The position numbers and the translations under genes are program-made. From positions 868,001-932,000 of the forward strand of contig NZ_CP126247.1 of the NCBI RefSeq assembly GCF_030142155.1: DNA of 64,000 nt, in the 5' to 3' direction. This document shows, piece after piece, positions 15,681 through 23,658 of the stretch; positions within the stretch are counted from its first letter, which is position 1; every line of letters begins with the position of its first letter. The stretch is from Arthrobacter sp. zg-Y820. GTDB taxonomy: Bacteria; Actinomycetota; Actinomycetes; Actinomycetales; Micrococcaceae. The notes under the pieces are model-generated. The model was given only the letters and a program-made list of their open reading frames with translations. It did not search any database and was not told the origin of the DNA.

Positions 15681-16285
15681 GCGACAATCCCGACGCTATC
15701 CGAGCAGACATTGAAGAGACCCGCCGCCGCCTCGGAAGCAACGTAGACGCCGTAGCGGACAAAGTCACCCCGTCCCATATTGTCCAGCGGCAGACCGACA
15801 AGGTGAAGGACGCCGTGTTTGGTGTCAGGGACAACGTAAAGGACAAAGTGATGGGAGCAGCTGATTCTATGACTGACAAGGTTCAGACCGGCACGGGCAC
15901 CGCCTCCGACGGTCTCTCACGCGCCGGCACCGCAGCAGGTGAAGCGCCGCAGAAACTCACCGCCAAGGCGCAGGGCAATCCCATCGCCGCAGGGCTCATC
16001 GCGTTTGGCGCGGGGCTGCTGGCAGCCTCCCTGATCCCCGCCAGCGAGAAGGAACGCGTAGCTGCGGACAACCTCAAGACCGCGGCCGAGCCGCTGACCT
16101 CCCAGGTCACCGACACAGCCAAGGAAATGGCGCAGGGCCTCAAGGAGCCGGCTCAGGAAGCCATGGAAAACGTGAAGGCAACGGCTGCTGAAGCGGCTCA
16201 GAACGTCAAGCAGGAAGGCCAGGGCGCTGCCGATGATGTGAAGGGCAAGGCCTCAGACGCACAGGACAACGTCCGGAAAGCCTGA
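15677..16285 (+). CDS. DUF3618 domain-containing protein
   Basis: A 202-residue protein whose N-terminus DAIRADIEETRRRLGSNVDAVADKVTPSHIVQRQ (6-39) is the DUF3618 signature. A single hydrophobic segment at about 104-122 (GLIAFGAGLLAASLIPA) is followed by a long Ala/Lys/Glu/Gln helix with KENVKA-like heptads, probably a coiled coil. DUF3618 proteins usually neighbour Holin-X proteins, as seen here. The function is unknown, but co-occurrence suggests an inner-membrane envelope complex. ATGA overlap with the preceding gene couples translation. Confidence 0.88.
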   Translation: MSDNPDAIRADIEETRRRLGSNVDAVADKVTPSHIVQRQTDKVKDAVFGVRDNVKDKVMGAADSMTDKVQTGTGTASDGLSRAGTAAGEAPQKLTAKAQGNPIAAGLIAFGAGLLAASLIPASEKERVAADNLKTAAEPLTSQVTDTAKEMAQGLKEPAQEAMENVKATAAEAAQNVKQEGQGAADDVKGKASDAQDNVRKA

Positions 16286-16339
16286 GTTTTCCCTTCCGCC
16301 ACACCCCACGAAGTCTCATGACCTGAACAGGAGATTCGA

Positions 16340-16531
16340 ATGGAAATTGGCAAGCAGCAGATCATCGATTTGATCAAGAAGCGCGGCGACGACGACAAGG
16401 CCGGACAGGCTGAGGCGGAGTTGCCGGATCAGGTGGACACGGATAAGGACTCGGGCCTGCTTAGCAAGTTCGGGATTGACCCCAAGGACTTGCTGGGCAA
16501 GATTCCCGGCCTGGGCGGTCTCGGCGGCTAA
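16340..16531 (+). CDS. Small conserved protein at the end of the stress operon
   Basis: A 63-residue acidic protein with an N-terminal helix (MEIGKQQIIDLIKKRGDDDKAGQAEAELPDQVDTDKDSG) and a C-terminal Gly/Leu-rich tail LLGKIPGLGGLGG. AGGAGA lies 7 nt before ATG 16340. It is followed by a hairpin that ends the operon. I recognise the pattern from Micrococcaceae genomes but not a named family. It probably functions with the three genes upstream. Confidence 0.75.
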   Translation: MEIGKQQIIDLIKKRGDDDKAGQAEAELPDQVDTDKDSGLLSKFGIDPKDLLGKIPGLGGLGG

Positions 16532-16565
16532 CTGCACCGTAACCGAAAACCGAAATTACACCGAT

Positions 16566-17711
16566 CTACGGAAGCGGTCCTGCATCTCGCGGGACCGCTT
16601 TCCTGTGGGCTCGGGGCCCGGTTGGGCCGCTGCTCGCCGGCCGGACGTCGTCGGCGGGATACCGCACACCCATCTGGGATCTGGCGTTGTCAAAAAGGCG
16701 CATTGTCTGCAGCGAGTGGTCCCAGCTCATGGTGGGGGACTCCGGCAGGCCTGACTGAATGCAGCGGGTGGCTTCGCGCAGCTCGTACGTGTAGCCGTTG
16801 CCGACCTGCGGAAACCGCTCCACCCGTTCCTCGCCCTGATACGGCGAAACGGTCAGTTCCACCGGGTTGTGCAGCGGCGCCCCGGTCCGCAGCCACCCCT
16901 TGGTTCCGGAAATGGTGGCAGTGCGGGTACCCGAGGAAACCAATGACGACATCAGCTGGGCAGCGGCACCGGAGGAGTACGTCAGGAGCAGTGCGTTTTG
17001 CTTGTCGATGCCGTCGCCGGTGAGGGTTCCGACGGCGGACACCCGCTCCGGAAATCCCAAGGCGCCAACGGCCAGCGTGAGCGGATAAACGGTGAGATCC
17101 AGCAGTGCTCCGCCCCCGGCCTCCGGGTCCCACCAGCCGGCGGGACTGCCGGCAGCCGGGAAGCCCAGGTCTGCCTGAATCCAGCCCACGTCACCGAGCT
17201 CGCCGCTGGCCAGGATTTCCCAGATCCGGTTGACGCAGGGCAGGAACCGCGTCCACACGGCCTCCATCAGGAAAAGCCCGCGGGAGGCCGCGATCCCGAT
17301 GAGGTCCTCCGTCTCCCGGGCGTTGATGGTCAGGGACTTCTCGCAGACCACATGCTTCCCGGCCAGCAGCGCAGCCCGGGAAATCTCATAGTGCTGCGCG
17401 TGCGGGGCAGCCACGTAGACAACATCAACCTCCGGATCGTCCACGAGCTGGCGGTACCCCTTGCCCCGCTCGGTGTCGAAGCACGCACGCGCAAATCCGA
17501 ACCGATCGGCGAACTCCACCGCTGAGGCCTCGCCGCGCGAACTTACGGCCTGCAGCACAGCGTCCTCCAGCCGGGCGATGTCCTCGGTAACCTTGGCGGC
17601 GACATTGCCCGTCGCGACCACACCCCACCTCAGCGTTCTTCCGGTTTTCCGAACCGGGCTCGGTGCCCCCGGAGATACACACGGCGGCGTGGGAATGTGC
17701 GGGGCGTTCAT
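16566..17711 (-). CDS. Gfo/Idh/MocA family NAD(P)-dependent oxidoreductase
   Basis: A 381-residue dehydrogenase. A Rossmann fold starts at about residue 28 (RWGVVATGNVAAKVTEDIA), and the family's EKP motif appears as HVVCEKSLTIN near 120-130, with Ser in place of Pro. The C-terminal half carries the alpha/beta substrate domain (AVWTRFLPCVNRIWE, GGGALLDLTVYPL). Substrates of the family are sugars, inositols or dihydrodiols, and the exact one is unknown. Residues 1-25 are a Pro-rich extension before the Rossmann fold. ATG 17711 has GAAGAGGA upstream. A near-palindrome overlaps its presumed transcription start. Confidence 0.88.
   Translation of the reverse strand: MNAPHIPTPPCVSPGAPSPVRKTGRTLRWGVVATGNVAAKVTEDIARLEDAVLQAVSSRGEASAVEFADRFGFARACFDTERGKGYRQLVDDPEVDVVYVAAPHAQHYEISRAALLAGKHVVCEKSLTINARETEDLIGIAASRGLFLMEAVWTRFLPCVNRIWEILASGELGDVGWIQADLGFPAAGSPAGWWDPEAGGGALLDLTVYPLTLAVGALGFPERVSAVGTLTGDGIDKQNALLLTYSSGAAAQLMSSLVSSGTRTATISGTKGWLRTGAPLHNPVELTVSPYQGEERVERFPQVGNGYTYELREATRCIQSGLPESPTMSWDHSLQTMRLFDNARSQMGVRYPADDVRPASSGPTGPRAHRKAVPRDAGPLP
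16572..16600 (+). terminator. Terminator of the stress operon
   Basis: AAGCGGTCC (16572-16580) and GGACCGCTT (16592-16600) form a perfect 9-bp stem with a 10-nt loop, followed by TCC. It lies inside the 3' end of the convergent Gfo/Idh gene, so the two transcripts overlap. Confidence 0.55.
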
Positions 17712-17729
17712 GGTCCTCTTCTCTGAGAA

Positions 17730-17756
17730 GCACTCGCAAGTGCGTTTCTCACTCTA
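17730..17756 (-). promoter_or_regulatory. Promoter -10 and operator-like dyad for the Gfo/Idh gene
   Basis: TAGAGT (17756-17751) would start transcription near 17744. The dyad GCACT-TGCG-AGTGC (17743-17730, minus strand) spans that point, a usual place for a repressor. The operator type is unknown. Confidence 0.4.
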
Positions 17757-17859
17757 GGGTCCATGCCGCACCGCGCCTAGGGGCTGCTCCAACCCAGGGG
17801 CCGGAGCCCGGAAAAAAGCCGCCCCGGCCCAGCCCGCCAGGTGTGCAAAGCCGGCGGAG

Positions 17860-18384
17860 TCAGACCGTGGGCAACGCCTCGCGGTGCGCGGCCGCCGTCT
17901 CGAGGTAGTTCGCCGCGTTGGCCCGGACGCCGTCGAACTCGTCATCGGTGAGCTGGCGCCGGACCTTGGCGGGCACCCCGGCGACCAGGGAACGCGGCGG
18001 GATGAGTGTGCCTTCCAGGACGACGGCGCCGGCGGCCACCAGCGAGCCGGTACCCACCACGGTGCCGTTCATGACCGTGGCGCTCATGCCGATCAGGCAG
18101 TCGTCCTCGATGGTGCAGCCGTGGACCACGGCGTTGTGGCCGATGCTGACGCGCTCGCCGACGGTGGTGGGAAATCCCGGATCGGCATGGAGCACCACGT
18201 TGTCCTGCAGATTGCTGCCGGCGCCGACGCGGATGGAATTGGAGTCTCCGCGGACGCAGACTCCGTAGAAGGCGCTGGATCCCGGGCCCATGACGACGTC
18301 GCCGATCAGCGAGGCGGTGGGGGCGAGGAAGACTGACGGGTCGATGTCCGGGGTCTTGCCCCGGAGTGAAATAACGTGTGCCAT
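17860..18384 (-). CDS. Gamma-class carbonic anhydrase family protein
   Basis: A 174-residue left-handed beta-helix protein of the gamma-CA/LbetaH family. The zinc ligands His66, His83 and His88 are all present (VVLHADPG, SIGHNAVVHGC). Hexapeptide repeats such as VVMGPGSSAFYGVCVRGD, IRVGAGSNLQDN and GTGSLVAAGAVVLEG are visible. The catalytic loop Glu of the Methanosarcina enzyme is not obvious, so carbonic-anhydrase activity is uncertain; homologues may act as acyltransferase-like proteins. ATG 18384 has TAGGCT (18396-18391) with a 6-nt spacer, indicating a leaderless mRNA. Confidence 0.9.
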   Translation of the reverse strand: MAHVISLRGKTPDIDPSVFLAPTASLIGDVVMGPGSSAFYGVCVRGDSNSIRVGAGSNLQDNVVLHADPGFPTTVGERVSIGHNAVVHGCTIEDDCLIGMSATVMNGTVVGTGSLVAAGAVVLEGTLIPPRSLVAGVPAKVRRQLTDDEFDGVRANAANYLETAAAHREALPTV

Positions 18385-18447
18385 CCGGTCAGCCTAGCCG
18401 GGCCCCGCCGCCGGAGCGGTGACGGCGGGGCCGGGCGGACCGCCGTG

Positions 18448-19335
18448 TCAGTTGAAGACGATGGTCCGCTTCCCGTCCAGCAGTACCCGGTGCTCGGCGT
18501 GCCACTGCACGGCCTTGGACAGCGTCCGGCCTTCGACGTCGCTGCCCAGTGCGGCCAGCTGCGGGGCGGAGCGGGCGTGGTCCACGCGGATAACTTCCTG
18601 TTCGATGATCGGTCCTTCATCCAGGTCCGAGGTGACGTAGTGCGCGGTTGCGCCGATCAGCTTCACTCCGCGGGCGTGTGCCTGGTGGTACGGCCTGGCA
18701 CCCTTGAACGAGGGCAGGAAGGAATGGTGGATGTTGATCGCCCGGCCGGACAGATCACTGCACAGGTCGTTGCTGAGGATCTGCATGTAGCGGGCCAGCA
18801 CCACCAGCTCGATGTCCAGGTCCTGCATCAGGCCGCGCAGTTCATTTTCTGCCGCCTCCTTGCCGGCCGGGGTTACCGGAATGTGGTGGAACGGGATGCC
18901 GTAGAAGGCGGCCAGCCCGGCGAGGTCCTTGTGGTTGGACACAATCGCCGGAATCTCGATCGGCAGGGTTCCGGCACGCTGGCGGAAGAGGAGGTCATTC
19001 AGGCAGTGGCCGGACTTGGAGGCCATGATCAGGGTGCGCACCGGAGCGCCGGCGGTGAACAGCTGCCACTCCATGCCGAAGGCCCGGGCCACCGGCGCCA
19101 GGGTTTCCCGGACTTCCGCGCGGGTGCCGGGGGCGGTGAAGTCCACGCGCATGAAGAAGGTTCCGGTTTCGGCGCTGCCGTACTGCTGGGATTCAGTGAT
19201 GTTTCCCCGCGCGGCGACGAGGCCGCCGGAGACGGCATGCACGATGCCCGGTTGGTCCGGGCAGGACAGGGTGAGCGTGTAGGCGGAAGCGGCGGGGGCC
19301 ATGGCTGTGGCAGGGGGAGTGGGAAAGTCAGTCAC
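18448..19335 (-). CDS. purU: Formyltetrahydrofolate deformylase
   Basis: A 295-residue PurU that hydrolyses 10-formyl-THF to THF and formate and so balances the one-carbon pool. An N-terminal ACT domain covers about 19-95 (TLTLSCPDQPGIVHAVSGGL). The formyltransferase-like domain covers about 100-290 with Asn201, His203 and Asp239 (INIHHSFLPSFKGARPYHQAH; SDLDEGPII). The His-His pair instead of the PurN pattern is typical of PurU. GTG 19335 lies 7 nt after TAACCT (19348-19343), implying a leaderless mRNA. It is divergent from a GNAT gene and lies near glyA-folD. Confidence 0.96.
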   Translation of the reverse strand: MTDFPTPPATAMAPAASAYTLTLSCPDQPGIVHAVSGGLVAARGNITESQQYGSAETGTFFMRVDFTAPGTRAEVRETLAPVARAFGMEWQLFTAGAPVRTLIMASKSGHCLNDLLFRQRAGTLPIEIPAIVSNHKDLAGLAAFYGIPFHHIPVTPAGKEAAENELRGLMQDLDIELVVLARYMQILSNDLCSDLSGRAINIHHSFLPSFKGARPYHQAHARGVKLIGATAHYVTSDLDEGPIIEQEVIRVDHARSAPQLAALGSDVEGRTLSKAVQWHAEHRVLLDGKRTIVFN

Positions 19336-19342
19336 CCTTTCA

Positions 19343-19375
19343 AGGTTACCTGCCGGACAGGGGCTCCCTTAGGCT
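19343..19375. promoter_or_regulatory. Divergent leaderless promoters (purU / GNAT)
   Basis: TAACCT (19348-19343, minus) is 7 nt before GTG 19335. TAGGCT (19370-19375, plus) is 6 nt before ATG 19382. No -35 box or regulator site was recognised. Confidence 0.55.
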
Positions 19376-19381
19376 AAGAAA

Positions 19382-19918
19382 ATGGACGTAACCTTCATGC
19401 CGCTCTCTGACAGGGACGACGAAGAGCTGGTCAAGTTCCTGACCACCAACAGCTTTCCGTACCACCGCATCACGGCGCCTTCCGAGGAGCTGGTGCGTCA
19501 GCTGATTGTGGACGGGCGCTTTGAAGCCGACGGCGTCTGCACCTACTGGGTCTACGGCGACAACCGCCGGCTCGGCCTGGTCATCGTGGAGCGGCTGGAA
19601 AGCCAGTGCCCCACCTTCGACCTGCGGTTGTTGGAGGAAGCCCGCGGGCACGGCGCAGGGGTGCCGGTGCTGCAGGCCCTGACCGGGTTGGTCTTTGCCG
19701 ACCGGCCGGCGGCTAACCGGTTTGCCGGCCGGACGCGTGAAGACAACACGGCCATGCGCAAGACCTTCCTCCGATCGGGGTTCCTGAAGGAAGCCCACTA
19801 CCGCGATGACTGGCTGCTGGACGACGGCGGCCGGATCGCCTCGGTCACCTACGCGATGCTGCGCAGCGACTGGGAACAGGGGACCCTGACGGGGTTCGAC
19901 TGGGAGGACGTGGAGTAA
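19382..19918 (+). CDS. GNAT family N-acetyltransferase
   Basis: A 178-residue protein with the RimJ/RimL-like GNAT pattern: MPLSDRDDEELVKFLTTNSFPYH at the N-terminus, a central YWVYGDNRRLGLVIVERL strand pair, the acetyl-CoA loop region RGHGAGVPVLQALTGLVF and the C-terminal NTAMRKTFLRSGFLKEAHYRDDW. It would acetylate an amine of a metabolite or a protein N-terminus; the substrate is not predictable. The start is ATG 19382, leaderless. It ends 5 bp from the convergent flavoprotein gene. Confidence 0.85.
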   Translation: MDVTFMPLSDRDDEELVKFLTTNSFPYHRITAPSEELVRQLIVDGRFEADGVCTYWVYGDNRRLGLVIVERLESQCPTFDLRLLEEARGHGAGVPVLQALTGLVFADRPAANRFAGRTREDNTAMRKTFLRSGFLKEAHYRDDWLLDDGGRIASVTYAMLRSDWEQGTLTGFDWEDVE

Positions 19919-19923
19919 GCCGC

Positions 19924-21000
19924 CTAGCCCGTTCCGAGCAGCTCCAGTGCAGCCGTCGCCGCCGCCCGTCCCGCCCGGGTGGCGCCGAGCGTAGAGGAAG
20001 ACTCTCCGTAGCCCACCAGGAACAGCTGCGGCAGCTTCTGTACGCGGGGACCGTCCATGCGGATGCCGCCCCCGGGCTCCCGCAGGTGCAGGGGAGCGAG
20101 ATGATCCAGCGAAGCACGGAACCCGGTGGCCCAGAGAATAACGTCGGCTTCGGCTGTGCTGCCGTCGGCGAAGACCGCCCCGTCCGCGGTGATTCGGGAA
20201 AGCGGACCGCGGGAGACGAGGACGCCGTCGTCGATCCCTTGCTGATAGGCGGCGGTCAGCGGCAGTTTTGTCGCGGCCACGACGCTGAGCGGGGGAAGCC
20301 CGGCCCGTGTGCGCTCGCTGACCTGCCGCTCGACGTCCCGGCCCCAGTCCGCGTCAAAGGGCGTGCCGGTGAAGTCGGGCGGCCTGCGGGTGGACCAGAT
20401 GGTGCGGGCACCGGCGTCGTGCAGCTGCAGCAGGAACTGCACCGCAGACGTTCCGCCGCCCACCACCAGGACGCGGCGGCCGGCGAAATCCGCGGCGCTG
20501 CTGAAGTCGTGGGTGTGCAGCTGGGTTCCGCCGAAGTTCTCCCGCCCCGGATAGGACGGCCAGTGCGGCTTGTCCCAGGTTCCCGTGGCATTGATGACGG
20601 CCCGCGCCCGCCAGGAGCCACCGCTGGTGTCGAGGCGCAGCCTCCCCTTCCCTGCGGGGGAGACCCGGTGCACGCGGACCGGCCGCTGCACGTGCAGCCC
20701 GAACTCGGTTTCATAGTCGCCGTAATAGCGGGTCACGACCGACGACGCCGGTTCCCGGGGATTCGGGGTGCCCAGCGGCGAACGGGGCAGGTCGTGGATT
20801 CCGTGGACGGAGCCGAGGGTCAGCGAATCCCAGCGGTGGCGCCAGGCACCGCCGGGTCCTTCGTTGGCATCCAGCACGACAAAACCGGACCCCGCCGCCA
20901 GGCCGCGGCGCTGCAGATAGTAGGCGGCGCTCAGCCCGGCCTGTCCGGCACCGATGACGGCGACCTCCACTTCGACGCCGTCCGCTTGGTCCTGCCCCAT
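19924..21000 (-). CDS. FAD/NAD(P)-binding oxidoreductase, flavin monooxygenase-like
   Basis: A 358-residue flavoprotein with two Rossmann motifs: VAVIGAGQAGLSAAYYL (about 13-29) for FAD and VLVVGGGTSAVQFLLQL (about 175-191) for NAD(P). Between them NFGGTQLHTHDFS resembles the FxGxxxHxxxW fingerprint of class B monooxygenases, with Phe at the last position. A WATGF motif lies near 290. The family includes Baeyer-Villiger and N-hydroxylating enzymes; the substrate is unknown. ATG 21000 has a GAAGAGGGCAG sequence upstream. It is somewhat short for a monooxygenase, which may limit the assignment. Confidence 0.8.
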   Translation of the reverse strand: MGQDQADGVEVEVAVIGAGQAGLSAAYYLQRRGLAAGSGFVVLDANEGPGGAWRHRWDSLTLGSVHGIHDLPRSPLGTPNPREPASSVVTRYYGDYETEFGLHVQRPVRVHRVSPAGKGRLRLDTSGGSWRARAVINATGTWDKPHWPSYPGRENFGGTQLHTHDFSSAADFAGRRVLVVGGGTSAVQFLLQLHDAGARTIWSTRRPPDFTGTPFDADWGRDVERQVSERTRAGLPPLSVVAATKLPLTAAYQQGIDDGVLVSRGPLSRITADGAVFADGSTAEADVILWATGFRASLDHLAPLHLREPGGGIRMDGPRVQKLPQLFLVGYGESSSTLGATRAGRAAATAALELLGTG

Positions 21001-21130
21001 CGCCTGCCCTCTTCGTCAATTCCGACTGGTTCTGCTCGGTTCCGCTCCGTGCGCACCTGGTACAACCCGCCCGCCCCCGGAACCTATTCCGCCGCACCGG
21101 CATCCGGCAGCGCTCATCCGGTACGATCGA

Positions 21131-21208
21131 TATGTCGCAACTGGCGTTGGGTGGGTCACCACCAGGGAGCGGCGAAGCACCACAGACCACGGATCGCACG
21201 CCTGGGCC
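21131..21208 (+). ncRNA. ZTP (pfl) riboswitch
   Basis: The leader upstream of glyA contains the conserved pfl blocks: GTCGCAACTGGCG with GGTGGG...ACCACC (21134-21163), GGGAGCG (21165-21171), a variable loop, then CGCCTGGGC (21199-21207), the pseudoknot half. By family knowledge it senses ZTP/ZMP, the signal of 10-formyl-THF shortage, and raises expression of one-carbon genes, fitting glyA-folD downstream. A -10-like TACGAT at 21122-21127 precedes it. Downstream, CCCGGA/TCCGGG near 21235-21249 could be part of the expression platform, about 50 nt before the AGGAG of glyA. No T tract is evident, so translational control is likely. Confidence 0.88.
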
Positions 21209-21298
21209 GACGGTCACGCCTTCTGTTCGTCATGCCCGGATCTCCGGGGGTGCCGGCAGGTAGCCTGACCCATAGAACCCCTTCCTCAGGAGATCCTT

Positions 21299-22582
21299 GT
21301 GAGACTGTCCACCCAGCCCGTGACTGACGCCAAATTGTCCGACGTCGATCCGGAAATCGCCGCCGTCCTGAACGACGAGCTGGCCCGCCAGCGCAACACG
21401 CTGGAAATGATCGCATCGGAGAACTTCGCCCCGCGGTCAGTCCTGGAAGCCCAGGGCTCCGTTCTGACGAACAAATATGCCGAGGGATATCCGGGCCGCC
21501 GCTACTACGGGGGCTGCGAGCACGTCGATGTCGCCGAGAACCTGGCGATCCAGCGGGTGAAAGCCCTGTTCGGCGCCGAGTTCGCCAACGTCCAGCCGCA
21601 TTCCGGAGCCTCCGCGAACGCCGCTGCCCTTGCCGCGATGATGTCGCCCGGCGACAAGCTGATGGGACTGAACCTCGCCCACGGCGGCCACCTGACCCAC
21701 GGCATGAAGCTGAATTTCTCCGGCAAGCTGTACGAAGTGGCCGCCTACGGGGTGGATGAGGACACCTGCCGGGTGGACATGGACAAGGTCCGCGAGCAGG
21801 CCCTCGCGGAGCGCCCGCAGGTTATCGTCGCCGGCTGGTCCGCCTATCCGCGGCAGCTGGACTTTGACGCGTTCCGCTCCGTCGCCGATGAGGTCGGTGC
21901 GCTCCTGTGGACCGACATGGCACACTTTGCCGGCCTCGTGGCCGCCCGCCTGCACCCGAACCCGGTGCCGGCCTCCGACGTCGTGACCTCCACCGTGCAC
22001 AAGACCCTCGCCGGTCCGCGTTCGGGCATCATCCTGGCCAAGGAGCAGTTCGGGAAGAAGCTGAATTCGGCCGTCTTCCCCGGCCAGCAGGGCGGCCCGC
22101 TGATGCACGTCATCGCTGCCAAGGCCGTGGCGTTCAAGATTGCCGGCTCAGAGGAATTCCGGGAACGCCAGGAACGCGTCCTCGAGGGCGCCCGGATCAT
22201 TGCGGACCGCCTGAACGCCGCAGACGTCGCCGGAAACGGGGTGTCAGTCCTCACCGGGGGCACCGATGTGCACCTCATCCTGGTGGACCTGCGCCACTCG
22301 GCGCTGGACGGAAAGCAGGCCGAGGACCTGCTGCACTCCGTGGGCATCACCGTGAACCGCAACTCGGTACCGTTCGATCCGCGCCCGCCGATGGTTACTT
22401 CCGGGCTGCGGATCGGCACCCCGGCCCTGGCCACCCGCGGCTTCGGGGCACAGGAGTTCACCGAGGTGGCGGAGATCATTGCCGCGACACTGAAACCGGC
22501 CCCCGACGTCGACGCACTGCGGGCGCGGGTCACCGCGCTGGCCGAGAATTTCCCGCTGTATCCGGGACAGGAAGAGTGGTAA
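21299..22582 (+). CDS. glyA: Serine hydroxymethyltransferase
   Basis: A 427-residue PLP enzyme that makes glycine and 5,10-methylene-THF from serine and THF. The PLP lysine is Lys235 in [13 protein letters not shown]. Other marks are the N-terminal [35 protein letters not shown] for PLP phosphate binding and [12 protein letters not shown] with the cofactor Asp. The start is GTG 21299 after AGGAG at 21290-21294. It is the first gene after a ZTP riboswitch and is followed by folD with a 5-bp gap, so both are one operon. Length and motifs are ordinary. Confidence 0.97.
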   Translation: MRLSTQPVTDAKLSDVDPEIAAVLNDELARQRNTLEMIASENFAPRSVLEAQGSVLTNKYAEGYPGRRYYGGCEHVDVAENLAIQRVKALFGAEFANVQPHSGASANAAALAAMMSPGDKLMGLNLAHGGHLTHGMKLNFSGKLYEVAAYGVDEDTCRVDMDKVREQALAERPQVIVAGWSAYPRQLDFDAFRSVADEVGALLWTDMAHFAGLVAARLHPNPVPASDVVTSTVHKTLAGPRSGIILAKEQFGKKLNSAVFPGQQGGPLMHVIAAKAVAFKIAGSEEFRERQERVLEGARIIADRLNAADVAGNGVSVLTGGTDVHLILVDLRHSALDGKQAEDLLHSVGITVNRNSVPFDPRPPMVTSGLRIGTPALATRGFGAQEFTEVAEIIAATLKPAPDVDALRARVTALAENFPLYPGQEEW

Positions 22583-22587
22583 CGAGC

Positions 22588-23580
22588 ATGGAGAAGGGAA
22601 GCAACATGGAAGGCACGAAGGACAGCTTGGAGAACGGCGTGAACCTCGGCTGGGAGAAGAAGGAACGGACCGACTTCGGCACCCCGGTCGCCGCCCGGAT
22701 CCTCGACGGCCGCAAGGCTGCCAAGGACATCAAGGACGAACTGGCGCAGCGCGTCGCGGTCCTGAAGGACGAATACGGCATCACTCCGGGACTGGGAACC
22801 ATTCTGGTGGGTGAGGATCCGGCCTCGCACTCCTACGTGGGCGGCAAGCACAAGGACTGCGCTCAAGTGGGCATCAACTCGGTCCGCCGGGACCTGCCGG
22901 AGGACATCAGCCAGGAAGACCTGGAAAAGGTGATCGACGAGCTGAATGCCGACCCCGGCACCACCGGTTACATCGTCCAGCTGCCGCTGCCGGCGCAGAT
23001 CGACACCAACGCCATCCTGGAACGGATCGCCCCGGAAAAGGATGCCGACGGCCTGCACCCGGTGAACCTGGGACGCCTGGTCCTCAACGTCAGCGAACCC
23101 ATGACCTCGCCGCTGCCCTGCACCCCGCACGGGATCGTGCAGCTGCTGGTGCGCAACGGCATCTCGCTCACCGGCAAGAACGTTCTCGTGGTGGGCCGCG
23201 GCGTGACGGTGGGCCGGCCGCTGGGCCTGCTGCTGACCCGCCGGCCGATCAACGCCACAGTGACGCTCGCGCACACCGGAACCGTGGACCTGCTGGAGCA
23301 CCTGCGCGCCGCCGACGTGGTGGTGGCCGCTGCCGGGTTCCCCGAAATGATCAAGGCCGAGGACCTCAAGCCCGGAGCCATCGTGCTCGACGTCGGAGTC
23401 ACCCGGGTCACCGATCCGGACACCGGCAAAACCACCCTCACCGGTGACGTGGAGAAGGCAGCGGCCGACGTCGCATCCTGGATCTCCCCGAATCCCGGCG
23501 GAGTGGGCCCGATGACCCGGGCCATGCTGCTCTCCAACGTGGTGGAGGCCGCGGAGCGCGCCGCCGGGATCCTTCCCTAG
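22588..23580 (+). CDS. folD: Bifunctional methylene-THF dehydrogenase / methenyl-THF cyclohydrolase
   Basis: A FolD of 330 residues from ATG 22588, or 324 from ATG 22606. It converts 5,10-methylene-THF to 10-formyl-THF, supplying PurN and PurH. The core starts at about residue 35 ([19 protein letters not shown]). Hallmarks are the catalytic Lys of [40 protein letters not shown] and the NAD(P) loop [16 protein letters not shown], with [14 protein letters not shown] at the end. Tyr-to-Lys spacing is normal. The N-terminus is about 30 residues longer than in most FolD. The second ATG has GAGAAGGGA upstream and may be the true start. It is co-transcribed with glyA and is followed by a terminator. 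Confidence 0.93.
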   Translation: MEKGSNMEGTKDSLENGVNLGWEKKERTDFGTPVAARILDGRKAAKDIKDELAQRVAVLKDEYGITPGLGTILVGEDPASHSYVGGKHKDCAQVGINSVRRDLPEDISQEDLEKVIDELNADPGTTGYIVQLPLPAQIDTNAILERIAPEKDADGLHPVNLGRLVLNVSEPMTSPLPCTPHGIVQLLVRNGISLTGKNVLVVGRGVTVGRPLGLLLTRRPINATVTLAHTGTVDLLEHLRAADVVVAAAGFPEMIKAEDLKPGAIVLDVGVTRVTDPDTGKTTLTGDVEKAAADVASWISPNPGGVGPMTRAMLLSNVVEAAERAAGILP

Positions 23581-23605
23581 GCACGTCCCGAGCACCACCG
23601 GAAGG

Positions 23606-23643
23606 CCCCGCGGACGCCCTGTTCCGCGGGGTCTTCATCTTTG
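23606..23643 (+). terminator. Terminator of glyA-folD
   Basis: CCCCGCGGA (23606-23614) pairs with TCCGCGGGG (23623-23631), a 9-bp stem with an 8-nt loop, followed by the T-rich tail TCTTCATCTTTG. This is a strong intrinsic terminator. Confidence 0.8.
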
Positions 23644-23646
23644 CAC

Positions 23647-23652
23647 TAGGCT
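23647..23652 (+). promoter_or_regulatory. Leaderless -10 box TAGGCT of the ABC exporter operon
   Basis: TAGGCT ends 6 nt before the GTG at 23659. It begins just after the folD terminator tail. Confidence 0.55.
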
Positions 23653-23658
23653 GTTGCT

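Noticed and set aside
14473..16531. New defence system in the stress operon
   Set aside because: No nuclease, helicase, NTPase, toxin or sensor domain is visible. The proteins are membrane- or LEA-like.
21844..23598. Long open frame antisense to glyA-folD
   Set aside because: It is a GC-rich shadow frame with no homology, opposite two clear enzymes with intact catalytic motifs.
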